Numbered from the stretch's first letter, positions 40,138 to 48,723 are shown. The stretch is DNA of 64,000 bases from Paenibacillus luteus (GCF_006542765.1 NZ_SKCD01000027.1:1-64000); one strand, 5' to 3'. Program-made: numbers and translations. The notes: generated from the sequence alone by a model not told the origin.

Positions 40138-40680
40138 ATGAAAGCAACTGGAATTGTACGTCGCATCGATGATCTCGGGCGTGTGGTGATTCCGAAGGAG
40201 ATCCGCCGTACACTGCGTATTCGCGAGGGTGACCCTCTAGAAATATTTGTAGATCGCGATGGCGAAGTTATTTTGAAAAAATATTCTCCTATCGGTGAAC
40301 TGGGCGATTTCGCTAAGGAATATGCGGAGTCGTTATTTGAGGGCACGAACCATGTAACCTTAATTACGGACCGGGACAACATCATTGCTGTCGCTGGAGC
40401 ATCCAAGAAAGAGCTGTTGGACAAGCAAGTCGGGGCTGCTCTGGAGAGCTGTATGGAAAACCGCAAAACGATGGCAGAGGCTAACGGCGGCGCATTCGAA
40501 ATCATTAAGGATACGCAGGAGAATTACAGCTCCTTCGTCATTGCTCCGATCATTGCGGGCGGTGATCCAATTGGTACCGTTGTGCTGTTAAGCAAGGATG
40601 AATCGGTGAAAATGGCTAATATGGAAACCAAGATGGCAGAGACGGCGGCGGGTTTTCTAGCCAAGCAAATGGAGCAATAA
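40138..40680 (+). CDS. spoVT: stage V sporulation regulator SpoVT
   Basis: A 180-residue forespore regulator. Residues 1-53 are an AbrB-type DNA-binding domain (MKATGIVRRIDDLGRVVIPKEIRRTLRIREGDPLEIF), very close to AbrB itself; residues 60-178 are a GAF-like domain. SpoVT adjusts sigma-G genes late in forespore development. ATG 40138. In B. subtilis it directly follows mfd; here the conserved gene order resumes with it. Confidence 0.96.
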   Translation: MKATGIVRRIDDLGRVVIPKEIRRTLRIREGDPLEIFVDRDGEVILKKYSPIGELGDFAKEYAESLFEGTNHVTLITDRDNIIAVAGASKKELLDKQVGAALESCMENRKTMAEANGGAFEIIKDTQENYSSFVIAPIIAGGDPIGTVVLLSKDESVKMANMETKMAETAAGFLAKQMEQ

Positions 40681-40831
40681 ATTGCGAAATGTTTGAAAAA
40701 GGGAATAAAAGAGTGTGGAGACAGCTTCTTTGATCAAGAGAAATCTTGATTGGGGAAGCTTTTTCAAGGTTTGCGATTGTGAGGTATAATAAAGACCAAT
40801 ATCAATCGAGGGATAGGCAGGAGTGTGGCAG

Positions 40832-42973
40832 ATGAACCGCAAGCCGGGGAAAAGTGGACTTGCAGCGGATGAGCTGGAGCTGGCGAGTGGTCGGAAGACG
40901 GGGGATGCCGCCGTTAAAGGGGCGGGAGACAAGAGCGGAGCTGGAGCATTGCTTCCTTCTTTGGAAGGTGAAGCATCTGCTGAGGTGGGGGATCAACCGT
41001 CCGAAGAAGGTAGAGTTCAAGTGGGGCGCGGCTCTAAACGGCTTCTTGTGAATGGCGTCGTGCTGATGGCAGGCGCGGCTTTGCTGTCTAAGCTAATCGG
41101 CGTTTTTCAGAAAATACCGCTGCAAAATTTGGCGGGAGACCGGGTATTTGGTATCTATAACGCGGTTTATCCGTTTTACCAACTGGCGGCTTCTCTGGCA
41201 ACAGCCGGGTTGCCTACGGCGGTCTCATTGCTCATTGCGGAGAGGCTGCGCAGAGGAAATGACACGGAGGGCGTAAGGAGAACGTTATATGCGGCGTTGC
41301 TGCTACTTGGTATGACAGGCATTGTGTCCTTTGGCTTCATGTGGGCGGGATCGGAGCAAGTGGCGCGATGGATTGGTGATGCGGAAACGGCGGGAGCGAT
41401 ACGATCGGTATCCTTTGCTCTGCTGTTGGCTCCTTTCGTCGCCGCATTGCGTGGTTATATGCAGGGTCTTGGAAAGATGGGATTGTCTGCTGCGTCGCAG
41501 GTTGCCGAGCAAATGATACGGGTTGGTGTAATGCTTCTTGTGCTGGGATTAAGCTGGTCAGCGGGCTGGGGGGAGGCATCTGTAGCCTCGGGCGTAATGA
41601 GCGGTTCTGCTTTCGGAGGAGCAGCAGCTTTGCTGATCCTAGTTGTATATTCATGGAGCAAACGTACGGGCGAGCGTTTCAGTCGCAAAGTTGGTGCTTT
41701 AAAAGAGGAAATTAAAAAGCTTGCTGTCATAGCCCTGCCTGTTGCGCTCGGGGCCGTTGTCGTTCCGGTACTTGGCGTTGTGGATGCCTTTACTGTACCG
41801 CGATTGCTGCAAGTAAGCGGAGCCTCTGAGGCGCATGCGATGGGAATGTTCGGCATTTACAGTAGGGCACAGCCGCTAGTCCAGTTAGTTGTTATGGTCG
41901 CTGGAGCTGCCGCGGCTGCGATGGTACCAGGGCTTGCGCTTGCGCGGATGCGGGGTGCCTACGGGCAGTTGCGTATGCAGCTCTCGCTTGTCGAACGGGC
42001 GGCATGGGGGATTGGAGCGGCAGCAGCCGTGGGACTTGTACTACTTGCGGAGCCGCTCAATATTATGCTGTATGAGGACGCGAAAGGAACCATAGCGTTT
42101 GCATTAATTGGCTGCACTGCGCTTGCTGGCAGCGTGAACGCGGTAACAGCACCGGTGCTGCAAAGCCTTGGCGCAGTGCGAATTCCGGCTTTTCTGCTGC
42201 TATTGGCGGCTGTGCTGAAAGGCGTGCTTAACGCTGTGCTTGTTCCTGCATACGGCATTGAAGGCGCGGCGATTGGCGGGGTCGTTGCCTTAAGTGTTGC
42301 TGCGCTGCTTGGCACGATTGCTGTTCGCTATCATGCCGCAGCAGCGGGAGCGTCATTGACGGGTACTTGGGGAACCATGCGCGGCGAGTCTTACATCAGT
42401 GAGCGTGTGAATGCGGCGGAACGCGGGAGCGATGGGGCGAGCGGTGGAGCGGAAGGCGTGAGCGGAGCGGCGGAAAGCGGGAGCGATGGGGCGAGCGGTG
42501 GAGCGGAAGGCGTGAGCGGAGCGGCGGAAAGCGGGAGCGATGGGGCGAGCGGTGGAGCCGAAGGCGTGAGTGGAGCGGAAGGTGGAGCCGAAGGTGCGAG
42601 TGGAGCGGCGGAACGCGGGAGCGATGGGGCGAGCGGTGGAGCGGAAGGTGCGAGTGGAGCGGCGAAGCGGGGACGTTGGCCGGCGCCTGGACGCGCGGCC
42701 GCAGGCACGGGCTTTGCGCTCGCGGTCATGGCCGCGGCGCTTCTTGTCGCCGAGCGAGCGCTGAACGCCGCGCTCGGCGGGCTGCCGCCTAGGGCGGCAG
42801 CAGCTGCGCTTGCGCTGACGTGCGTGGCCGTCGGCGCTTGCGCCTTTGGCGCCGCGGCATTGCGCGGTGGCGCTGTGAGCGCGCGCGAATTGCGCGCGCT
42901 GCCGGGCGGCGGCGTATTGGCCGCCCGCTTGCGGCGCTGGCGGCTTATTCCGCCAGCGAAAGATGAGAGCTAA
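40832..42973 (+). CDS. SpoVB/MurJ-type polysaccharide flippase (YabM) with a repeat insertion
   Basis: A 713-residue MOP-superfamily membrane protein, much longer than the usual 520-540. A charged N-terminal extension (residues 1-60) precedes the transport core with about 12 helices (NGVVLMAGAALLSKLIGVFQKIPLQNLAGDRVFGIYNAVYPFYQLA is the family start). From about residue 527 to 611 a low-complexity Gly/Ala/Ser/Glu region of 18-residue repeats is inserted, followed by two more helices and a basic tail. Such flippases move lipid-linked wall or spore-cortex precursors. ATG 40832, 8 nt after CAGGAG, is chosen over GTG 40823. The last 300 nt are strikingly GC-rich. Confidence 0.88.
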   Translation: MNRKPGKSGLAADELELASGRKTGDAAVKGAGDKSGAGALLPSLEGEASAEVGDQPSEEGRVQVGRGSKRLLVNGVVLMAGAALLSKLIGVFQKIPLQNLAGDRVFGIYNAVYPFYQLAASLATAGLPTAVSLLIAERLRRGNDTEGVRRTLYAALLLLGMTGIVSFGFMWAGSEQVARWIGDAETAGAIRSVSFALLLAPFVAALRGYMQGLGKMGLSAASQVAEQMIRVGVMLLVLGLSWSAGWGEASVASGVMSGSAFGGAAALLILVVYSWSKRTGERFSRKVGALKEEIKKLAVIALPVALGAVVVPVLGVVDAFTVPRLLQVSGASEAHAMGMFGIYSRAQPLVQLVVMVAGAAAAAMVPGLALARMRGAYGQLRMQLSLVERAAWGIGAAAAVGLVLLAEPLNIMLYEDAKGTIAFALIGCTALAGSVNAVTAPVLQSLGAVRIPAFLLLLAAVLKGVLNAVLVPAYGIEGAAIGGVVALSVAALLGTIAVRYHAAAAGASLTGTWGTMRGESYISERVNAAERGSDGASGGAEGVSGAAESGSDGASGGAEGVSGAAESGSDGASGGAEGVSGAEGGAEGASGAAERGSDGASGGAEGASGAAKRGRWPAPGRAAAGTGFALAVMAAALLVAERALNAALGGLPPRAAAAALALTCVAVGACAFGAAALRGGAVSARELRALPGGGVLAARLRRWRLIPPAKDES
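42412..42668 (+). repeat. in-frame tandem repeat inside the flippase gene
   Basis: A 54-nt unit beginning CGGGAGCGATGGGGCGAGCG recurs at 42424, 42478 and 42532, and again at 42616 after an 84-nt unit (54 plus 30). It encodes SGSDGASGGAEGVSGAAE-like blocks. The near identity of the units suggests recent slippage. Confidence 0.9.
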
Positions 42974-43541
42974 TCGGCGAAATAGCGGTTAGCTCCTACA
43001 AATGCAGCATCTTGGCTCAAGCTTTAGATGCCTTTAAAAAAATGTTTTGAGACAGGGAGCCTTTCAAGCCTGCTCTAACAGGATGAATGACTATGTAATG
43101 CGACTATACATCAGTAAAAATTAAAACTCATGATTTCGTTGAATGACCGATCCATATAAGATCTGTTTTCACAGTTTACTCTACCCATTTCGTTTCCGTT
43201 ATTTCGATCAAGTTGATCAACAATATTTCTATTTTTTCTGATCATCGTTTTTAATCCTTAAGTTAAGCTTATCTGGTACTAATCCTTCATGAAAAAAATT
43301 TAATCTGCGTTATTGAAGTTTTGATTAAATTGGTTCATGATTACTTTTTACAGCCCAAAATTGACCAATATTTTTGATTGCGCTGAGCTCAAATACATAT
43401 CCTTGGCTTCAGTTGGCTGTTTGCTGATTAATGTCTGTTATGTCAACGTATTTGTTTCATTCGAGACTTGCGCCTGGCGCTGTGCCCTTTCCATAATGCT
43501 GGAAGCAGCATATCAAATCATCTCTAAGGAGGATTCGTAAT
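42974..43541 (+). other. AT-rich gap before mazG
   Basis: This 568-nt gap is much richer in A and T than the flippase gene it follows. I see no convincing gene, promoter or hairpin in it; only the mazG ribosome site TAAGGAGG at its end is clear. Confidence 0.5.
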
Positions 43542-45041
43542 ATGTCCACACCACAACTTACGGTCGTCGGGCTCGGCTCGGGCGATCCGGATCAATTGAC
43601 GCTTGGCGTTTGGCGCAGATTGCAGGCGTCGGAGCGTGTTTTTGTACGCACCGCGCAGCATCCTGCGATGTCGATGCTGGCGGAAAATGGCATTGCTTTT
43701 ACATCGTTCGATACTCTTTATGAGCAGCATGATTCCTTTCCTGACGTCTACAAAGCGATTGCCGAAACCCTAATCGCCGAAGCTCAGGGCTCTGCCGGAA
43801 ACGCTGGCTCTAGCTCGCTTATTTATGCGGTACCGGGTCACCCGATGGTGGCTGAGCGTACCGTCCAATTGCTTCGTGAGCAATGCTTGGAAGCGGGAAT
43901 TGAGCTTCAAATCATCGGCGGAGAAAGCTTTCTGGACCAAGCGTTCGTCAGTCTTGGTATCGACCCGATTGAAGGCTTTGCGCTGCTTGATGCAGCGGAA
44001 TTGCAGCCTTCTCTCCTGCAGCCGCAGTTGCATACATTGATCGGTCAAGTGTATGATGCTTTCACGGCATCTGATGTAAAGCTTGCGCTGATGGAGCGAT
44101 ATCCCGACGATTATGAGGTTGTAGTCGGCCATGCGCTAGGGGTTGCTTCGGAGCAGCAGATTATTCGCGTCCCGCTGTATGAGTTAGACCGCACGCCAGG
44201 CTACGGTAACTTATCGCTGATTTGGGTGCCTCGCTCAGACGATGCGGTGCTTCGCAATCGCTCTTTTGAGCGGCTGCATGAGATTGTTTCTATCCTGCGC
44301 AGTGCCGAGGGCTGTCCGTGGGACCGTGAGCAAACGCATCAATCCATCCGCAAGAATTTCATCGAAGAGCTGTACGAAGCGCTTGAGGCGATCGATAATG
44401 ATGATCCTGATGGCATGCAGGAAGAATTTGGGGATGTTATCCTGCAAGTGATGCTCCATAGCCAAATGGAAGAAGAGACAGGCGCATTTTCGGTCTATGA
44501 TGTGATACAATCACTAAACGAGAAACTTATCTTCCGCCATCCGCATGTATTTGGGGAGCTGAATGCCAGCAATTCCGAGGAGGCGCTTGGCAACTGGGAG
44601 CAGATGAAGGCAGAGGAGAAACGTCTGAAAGGAACCGATGCGGGCCGCAAATCGGTGCTTGACGGTATCCCTCCGGATCTGCCGGCTCTCATGAAGGCGT
44701 TCAAGCTTCAGAAAAAAGCGGCTAAAGTCGGCTTTGACTGGGATGAGCTTGGACCAGTGCTGGACAAGATCGAAGAGGAGCTTGCGGAGCTGCGTGAGGC
44801 GATTGCCTCGCAATCCGAAGAAGAGCAGGCCTCGGAGCTTGGCGATTTGTTGTTTGCCGTTGTGAATGCCTCTCGGTTCATACATGCCGATCCCGAGGAG
44901 GCGCTCTCGCGTACGAACAAAAAATTCCGCAGTAGATTTGCGTATATTGAGGAACAGCTTCGTATAAGCGGCAAGCAATTTGACCAGACTGATTTAACAG
45001 AAATGGATCGCTGGTGGGAAGAGGCTAAACGTCAATTGTAG
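43542..45041 (+). CDS. mazG: nucleoside triphosphate pyrophosphohydrolase MazG with tetrapyrrole-methylase domain (YabN)
   Basis: A 499-residue two-domain protein. Residues 1-215 are a tetrapyrrole (corrin/porphyrin) methylase fold (LTVVGLGSGDPDQLTLGVWRRL, YAVPGHPMVAERTVQLL); residues 240-495 are MazG, with RSAEGCPWDREQTHQSIRKNFIEELYEALEAIDN and the EExxE-DxxD metal residues (EEFGDVILQVMLH). MazG hydrolyses unwanted NTPs to NMP and pyrophosphate; the role of the methylase half is not known. ATG 43542 follows TAAGGAGG. Confidence 0.95.
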   Translation: MSTPQLTVVGLGSGDPDQLTLGVWRRLQASERVFVRTAQHPAMSMLAENGIAFTSFDTLYEQHDSFPDVYKAIAETLIAEAQGSAGNAGSSSLIYAVPGHPMVAERTVQLLREQCLEAGIELQIIGGESFLDQAFVSLGIDPIEGFALLDAAELQPSLLQPQLHTLIGQVYDAFTASDVKLALMERYPDDYEVVVGHALGVASEQQIIRVPLYELDRTPGYGNLSLIWVPRSDDAVLRNRSFERLHEIVSILRSAEGCPWDREQTHQSIRKNFIEELYEALEAIDNDDPDGMQEEFGDVILQVMLHSQMEEETGAFSVYDVIQSLNEKLIFRHPHVFGELNASNSEEALGNWEQMKAEEKRLKGTDAGRKSVLDGIPPDLPALMKAFKLQKKAAKVGFDWDELGPVLDKIEEELAELREAIASQSEEEQASELGDLLFAVVNASRFIHADPEEALSRTNKKFRSRFAYIEEQLRISGKQFDQTDLTEMDRWWEEAKRQL

Positions 45042-45224
45042 CTTCCATTTCGTCAGGGATCGCCTTAATTCCACACCAACCGCAAAAAAATTTAAAAAAG
45101 CGGCAGGATTTATTTGCTAGAAGGCAGAATAAGTATTCTTCGTGAGAGTAAGCATTGAAAGCAACGGCGGCGCTTTAAGCGTCGACCACAAAAAATAACG
45201 GTAACGAATTAGGAGGATTTTATA

Positions 45225-45497
45225 ATGAACAAAACAGACTTGATCAACAACATTGCAGAAAAAAGCGGTTTGACTAAACGCGACGTAGAAGCAGTACTTA
45301 ATGGCTTCTTGGGCGAAGTAACGGATGCGCTTGCTGGTGGCGATAAAGTACAATTGATCGGCTTCGGTACTTTCGAAACTCGTAAACGTGCTGGACGCAC
45401 TGGACGCAACCCGCAAACAGGCGCTCCAATCGAAATTTCGGAAGCAAAAGTTCCTGCATTCAAAGCAGGCAACAAATTGAAAGAAGCTATCCAATAG
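45225..45497 (+). CDS. hup: HU family DNA-binding protein
   Basis: A 90-residue nucleoid protein. MNKTDLINNIAEKSGLTKRDVEAVLNGFLGEVTDAL forms the helical dimer body, and GFGTFETRKRAGRTGRNPQTGAPIEISEAKVPAFKAG the beta arms that grip DNA, with the intercalating Pro at NPQTG. ATG 45225 with a strong TTAGGAGG. HU is not at this place in B. subtilis but is in several related genera. It ends 3 nt before rqcP. Confidence 0.96.
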   Translation: MNKTDLINNIAEKSGLTKRDVEAVLNGFLGEVTDALAGGDKVQLIGFGTFETRKRAGRTGRNPQTGAPIEISEAKVPAFKAGNKLKEAIQ

Positions 45498-45500
45498 TAT

Positions 45501-45791
45501 ATGCGATTGGATAAATTTCTTAAGGTATCCCGCCTGATTAAACGCCGTACCGTTGCGAAGGATGTATCCGAGCAAGGGCGCGTATGGATCAATGGCCGCG
45601 AAGCGAAAGCTAGCAGCGCCGTAAAGGTCGGTGATGAGCTCCAAATCCAATACGGTCAGAAGATCGTAACCGTACGCGTTGAGCGAATTGCGGAGACGAC
45701 CCGTAAGGATGAAGCCGGAGAGCTGTATACCTTGGTGAAAGAAGAACAACGCCAGCGCGAGAACACGCTCGACTGGGAACAACAGCAATAA
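45501..45791 (+). CDS. rqcP: S4-domain ribosome quality control factor RqcP (YabO)
   Basis: A 96-residue Hsp15-like protein. Residues 1-60 are an S4 RNA-binding domain (MRLDKFLKVSRLIKRRTVAKDVSEQGRVWINGREAKASSAVKVGDEL). RqcP binds stalled 50S subunits and helps RqcH add alanine tails to unfinished chains. ATG 45501 starts 3 nt after HU stops, so the two are co-translated; the ribosome site is inside the end of HU. Confidence 0.95.
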   Translation: MRLDKFLKVSRLIKRRTVAKDVSEQGRVWINGREAKASSAVKVGDELQIQYGQKIVTVRVERIAETTRKDEAGELYTLVKEEQRQRENTLDWEQQQ

Positions 45792-45795
45792 CATC

Positions 45796-45837
45796 AAGAC
45801 TGTCTACAAGCTTAACACTTGCAGGCAGTCTTTTTTT
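45796..45837 (+). terminator. terminator after rqcP
   Basis: AGACTGTCTACAAG pairs with CTTGCAGGCAGTCT (two mispairs, one wobble) and runs into seven T residues. Confidence 0.88.
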
Positions 45838-45921
45838 GTGCTTAATAGGCAGCCTCTAAATTGCGCTATATTACCTGTTTCAACTTTATAAAGAAGGTTT
45901 ATATACTCGGAGGACAACTCT

Positions 45922-46044
45922 ATGAATCAATTACAACTGCTCGTTCCTGAGTATCGTCGAAAGGGATTTCCTTTGTTAGGCCATGCTGGAATGCAAGAAG
46001 CTTTATTTCGTCTACCACTGGAATGGATGCTATTATTCAGCTGA
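45922..46044 (+). CDS. possible 40-residue small protein
   Basis: An ORF of 40 codons with GGAGGA 8 nt before its ATG, within the 580-nt gap between rqcP and yabP. The product (MNQLQLLVPEYRRKGFPLLG onward) has a basic middle and a hydrophobic end. I do not recognise it. The good ribosome site is its main support; it could also be a gene remnant. Nothing else is clear in this gap. Confidence 0.3.
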   Translation: MNQLQLLVPEYRRKGFPLLGHAGMQEALFRLPLEWMLLFS

Positions 46045-46375
46045 TCTTTTTAAGCGTCGTAACGCTTATGGTGGTTTAATACATACTGGGGCGGCTTACT
46101 GGTGGCAATGTGGGACTTAAGCAGTCGATAAGATATTGCTGTTCGTCTTCCTGCAGGTAAACACCGAGTGGAATGACGATGCGCTAAAGTCTGAGAATCA
46201 AGTAGAATAGGTTCTAATTCTTGCCTACCACCCATAAGCTAGTCTTAACATATAAGACAGGATAAGCCTTGCGCTTGCCCACTTCTTATATTTGAACGTG
46301 AAACGTATGCGATGCCGTCATTGGACTGCTAGCCGTTTGCGTCAAAGACAAGCAAATGAAGCGGAGGACGAGTCT

Positions 46376-46663
46376 ATGGTTGACCAAGGCAAGGGGCAGA
46401 AGCATCAGGAAGTCAAAATGCTGAATCGCAAGCTGCTTGAGCTTACCGGTGTAGTGAACGTGGAAAGCTTCGACAGCGAGGAGTTTTTACTAGAGACGGA
46501 GCTTGGCTTCTTGGCGGTTAAGGGCCAAAATTTGCATATGAAGCATCTTAGCCTTGAACAGGGATTGGTAGCTATTGAAGGGCTCGTCCATTCGCTCGCC
46601 TATGTGGATGGGAACAATGCTGCTTCAAAATCAAAAGGGCTGTTCGGGAAGCTATTTAAGTGA
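46376..46663 (+). CDS. yabP: sporulation protein YabP
   Basis: A 95-residue YabP family protein (LNRKLLELTGVVNVESFDSEEFLLETELGFLAVKGQNLHMKHLSLEQGLVAIEGLVHSLAY), made in the mother cell under sigma-E in B. subtilis and needed for sporulation; its biochemistry is unknown. ATG 46376 lies 8 nt after GGAGGA; an ATG at 46292 would add an unrelated basic stretch. Its stop overlaps the yabQ start. Confidence 0.93.
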   Translation: MVDQGKGQKHQEVKMLNRKLLELTGVVNVESFDSEEFLLETELGFLAVKGQNLHMKHLSLEQGLVAIEGLVHSLAYVDGNNAASKSKGLFGKLFK

Positions 46664-47268
46664 CGCTTAGCATGCAATGGATGACGATGGCAGCCATGCT
46701 GTTATCCGGACTCGGCATGGGAACCGTATTCGACGGCTATCGGGTCGTTTCGAACGAGCTGAAGTTTCCGCGCTGGTGGCTGCCGGTGCTTGACGTCATC
46801 TACTGGATGGCGGCGGCACTAGTCGTCTTTCGGGTACTGTACGCTAGCAATAATGGCGAGGTGCGGGCGTACGTTTTTATTGGACTTGCTATCGGTATCG
46901 TAATCTATTATTTATTATTAAGCAGAATCGTGATCGTCATCGTAAAATGGCTCATTGGAGCTGTGCGCAAGCTGATCTCCATTTTGCTGAAATGCTTGGA
47001 AATCCTTGTCGTAAAGCCGATTTTATTGCTTTATAAGCTCGTTTTGGTTATCTTTGCATTTGGGTCTGCACTCACTATTTTCGTTTTGAAAATTGTGTTA
47101 CAATTGGTTCGTCCATTTTGGAAATTGCTTGTTTGGATGGTTCGACCAGTCACCCGGCCCCTTTGGCGCTGGATCTCGTCCTACATGGCCAAATGGCAAT
47201 TAATCAATAAGTTGAAAAGATTTGGACTACTAATTGCTCGAATGTGGAGTAAATGGTTTAGGAGGTAA
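46660..47268 (+). CDS. yabQ: sporulation membrane protein YabQ
   Basis: A 202-residue membrane protein with about five hydrophobic segments: residues 5-22, 38-60, 68-90, a long amphipathic stretch at 95-130, and 120-145. The C-terminus is basic. YabQ is needed for spore cortex formation and localises to the forespore membrane in B. subtilis. The GTG at 46660 overlaps the yabP stop (GTGA), the usual sign of coupling. Confidence 0.93.
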   Translation: MTLSMQWMTMAAMLLSGLGMGTVFDGYRVVSNELKFPRWWLPVLDVIYWMAAALVVFRVLYASNNGEVRAYVFIGLAIGIVIYYLLLSRIVIVIVKWLIGAVRKLISILLKCLEILVVKPILLLYKLVLVIFAFGSALTIFVLKIVLQLVRPFWKLLVWMVRPVTRPLWRWISSYMAKWQLINKLKRFGLLIARMWSKWFRR

Positions 47269-47276
47269 CACCGCTC

Positions 47277-47585
47277 ATGGCAACAGCAGCTATAAATAAA
47301 ACGCCAGGGAATGCTGGCACTAAACGCCGGTTTAAACTATGGATGATGTTCATCGTGCTATTTATGGGTTGGGCGGGGTATACGATCTTCGGCCAAATGC
47401 AGCAGAAAACGGCCACTGGCGTTAAGCTCACCACGATCCAAGGGCAGCTGGATGCCTCAACCAAAGAAACAGAAGCGCTCAAACGTCAAATTGAACGTTT
47501 AAATGATCCGGAATATATCGAACAACTGGCAACAAAAGAGCAGGGCATGGTAAAAGAGGGCGAGCAGCAAATATTCAGTGACTAA
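47277..47585 (+). CDS. divIC: cell division protein DivIC (FtsB family)
   Basis: A 102-residue bitopic divisome protein. A basic cytoplasmic N-terminus (residues 1-22) leads to a membrane helix (residues 23-42, MMFIVLFMGWAGYTIF), then an extracellular coiled coil (LDASTKETEALKRQIERLNDPEYIEQLATKEQGMVKEGEQ). DivIC joins FtsL and DivIB to activate septal wall synthesis. ATG 47277 follows TAGGAGG. It is 8 nt after yabQ. Confidence 0.94.
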   Translation: MATAAINKTPGNAGTKRRFKLWMMFIVLFMGWAGYTIFGQMQQKTATGVKLTTIQGQLDASTKETEALKRQIERLNDPEYIEQLATKEQGMVKEGEQQIFSD

Positions 47586-47613
47586 ATAGGGCTGTAAATC
47601 GGGTGAACGTCTG

Positions 47614-47643
47614 TTGACCTTACTTGAACGGTTCGGTTATAAT
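47614..47643 (+). promoter_or_regulatory. sigma-A promoter of yabR
   Basis: TTGACC, 18 bp, TATAAT. The predicted start lies right before the hairpin-repeat leader. Confidence 0.78.
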
Positions 47644-47653
47644 CACGTTAATA

Positions 47654-47720
47654 GCGTTTTCGCAAAACTTTTAGCATATGCTTATGAATTCAGTTTTGCT
47701 TCGCATAACTTTTAGGGAGG
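47654..47720 (+). repeat. two-unit hairpin-repeat leader of yabR
   Basis: Unit 1 has the hairpin GTTTT/AAAAC with loop CGC and the linker CTTTTAGCATATGCTTA; unit 2 has AGTTTTGC/GCATAACT (one mismatch) over TTC and then CTTTTAGGGAGG, the ribosome site. It is related to the leaders of rplY and yabS. Confidence 0.8.
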
Positions 47721-47733
47721 AACATTTTATTTT

Positions 47734-48258
47734 ATGGCAATTGAAGTGGGCGCTAAGTTAGAAGGAAAAGTGACAGGCATTACGCATTTTGGGGCATTTG
47801 TCGACTTGTCGGGAGGTGTCACGGGTCTTGTTCACATTTCGGAAATTGCTGATAATTACGTCAAAGACGTGAAGGATCACCTGAAAATCGACGATGTCGT
47901 GAAAGTTAAAGTGATCAACGTGGACAAAGACGGAAAGATCGGACTTTCCATTAAGCAAGCCATTGACCGGCCAGAGGGCCAACCAGCGCCACAACAACGC
48001 GAGCGTCACAGCGGAGGCGGCGGTGGAAGCACTGGCGGTAGTGGTGGTGGTGGCGAACGTTTCAACCGCGGTGGCGGCGGTGGTGGTGGCGGCGGTGGTC
48101 GTCCCTTCAACAAGCAATCGTCTGGCAGACCGGCATACGGAAAACCGTCATTCGAGGATAAAGTGTCACGTTTCCTGAAAGACAGCGAAGAACGCATCTC
48201 CTCTTTGAAGAAGAATACGGAGGGCAAACGCGGCGGACGCGGTGCCAAGCGAGTATAA
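47734..48258 (+). CDS. yabR: S1 RNA-binding domain protein YabR
   Basis: A 174-residue protein with one S1 domain (residues 3-75: GAKLEGKVTGITHFGAFVDLSGGVTGLVHISEIADNYVKDV). A long Gly-rich stretch (residues 90-125, runs of up to ten Gly with Arg and Phe) follows, much like RGG-type RNA-binding tails, then a basic C-terminus. Relatives are general RNA-binding or ribosome-linked factors; the role of YabR is not settled. The hairpin-repeat leader raises the chance of control at the RNA level. Confidence 0.92.
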   Translation: MAIEVGAKLEGKVTGITHFGAFVDLSGGVTGLVHISEIADNYVKDVKDHLKIDDVVKVKVINVDKDGKIGLSIKQAIDRPEGQPAPQQRERHSGGGGGSTGGSGGGGERFNRGGGGGGGGGGRPFNKQSSGRPAYGKPSFEDKVSRFLKDSEERISSLKKNTEGKRGGRGAKRV

Positions 48259-48284
48259 GCTGAATCGTCATAACATTATACATG

Positions 48285-48314
48285 GAGCAGAACCTATCCG
48301 GTTCTGCTCTTTTT
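48285..48314 (+). terminator. terminator after yabR
   Basis: A perfect 10-bp stem, GAGCAGAACC with GGTTCTGCTC, is followed by five T residues. Confidence 0.9.
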
Positions 48315-48616
48315 GCATTTCACCTATGGCTGCCCATACAAATTAATCGTATAAGCATACTACATGCTGTCGAAGTAGGCTGATAAACCTGCGTAAATGC
48401 TGATGAATGAAAGGACAGAAGGCATCGGGGCACGGTCAGTGTCGTTTGAATGTCGCAGGACTGCCTCGAAAAAATACTTTTCTCTGATCCTCCATCATTC
48501 CCGACAGGTTATCACGTTGTTTCGCCAACATTCCAAAAATAAACAGTACATATTTTGTTGTCGGAGTTTTGGTTATTGATTCGGTGAAACGGGGGGAAAC
48601 CGTTACGGGGCATACC

Positions 48617-48723
48617 TTTGACAAGACGCTGACAATGCACGCGGAGCGATTTCTTTTTGTCGGAAAAAATTTACAAACGTGTTACGTTAACTGACAAACT
48701 TCATACGGACAACCTCCTATAAT
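48617..48723 (+). promoter_or_regulatory. candidate Spo0A-activated promoter of spoIIE
   Basis: CTGACA at 48691-48696 and TATAAT at 48718-48723 are 21 bp apart, the unusual spacing of Spo0A-activated sigma-A promoters such as B. subtilis spoIIE and spoIIG. TGTCAAA on the minus strand (48617-48623) and TTTTGTCGGAAAA near 48657 resemble Spo0A boxes upstream. The rest of the gap from yabR shows no gene; the tRNA genes found here in B. subtilis are absent. Confidence 0.6.

Noticed and set aside
42391..42729. Minus-strand Pro/Ala/Ser repeat ORF
   Set aside because: Product of reading the flippase repeat backwards; the plus-strand frame continues into membrane helices.
43337..43540. 67-codon ORF just before mazG
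   Set aside because: It covers the mazG ribosome site, has none of its own and the AT-rich sequence shows no coding bias.
45117..45797. Minus-strand ORF (226 codons) over HU and rqcP
   Set aside because: It spans two well-supported plus-strand genes and has no recognisable domain.
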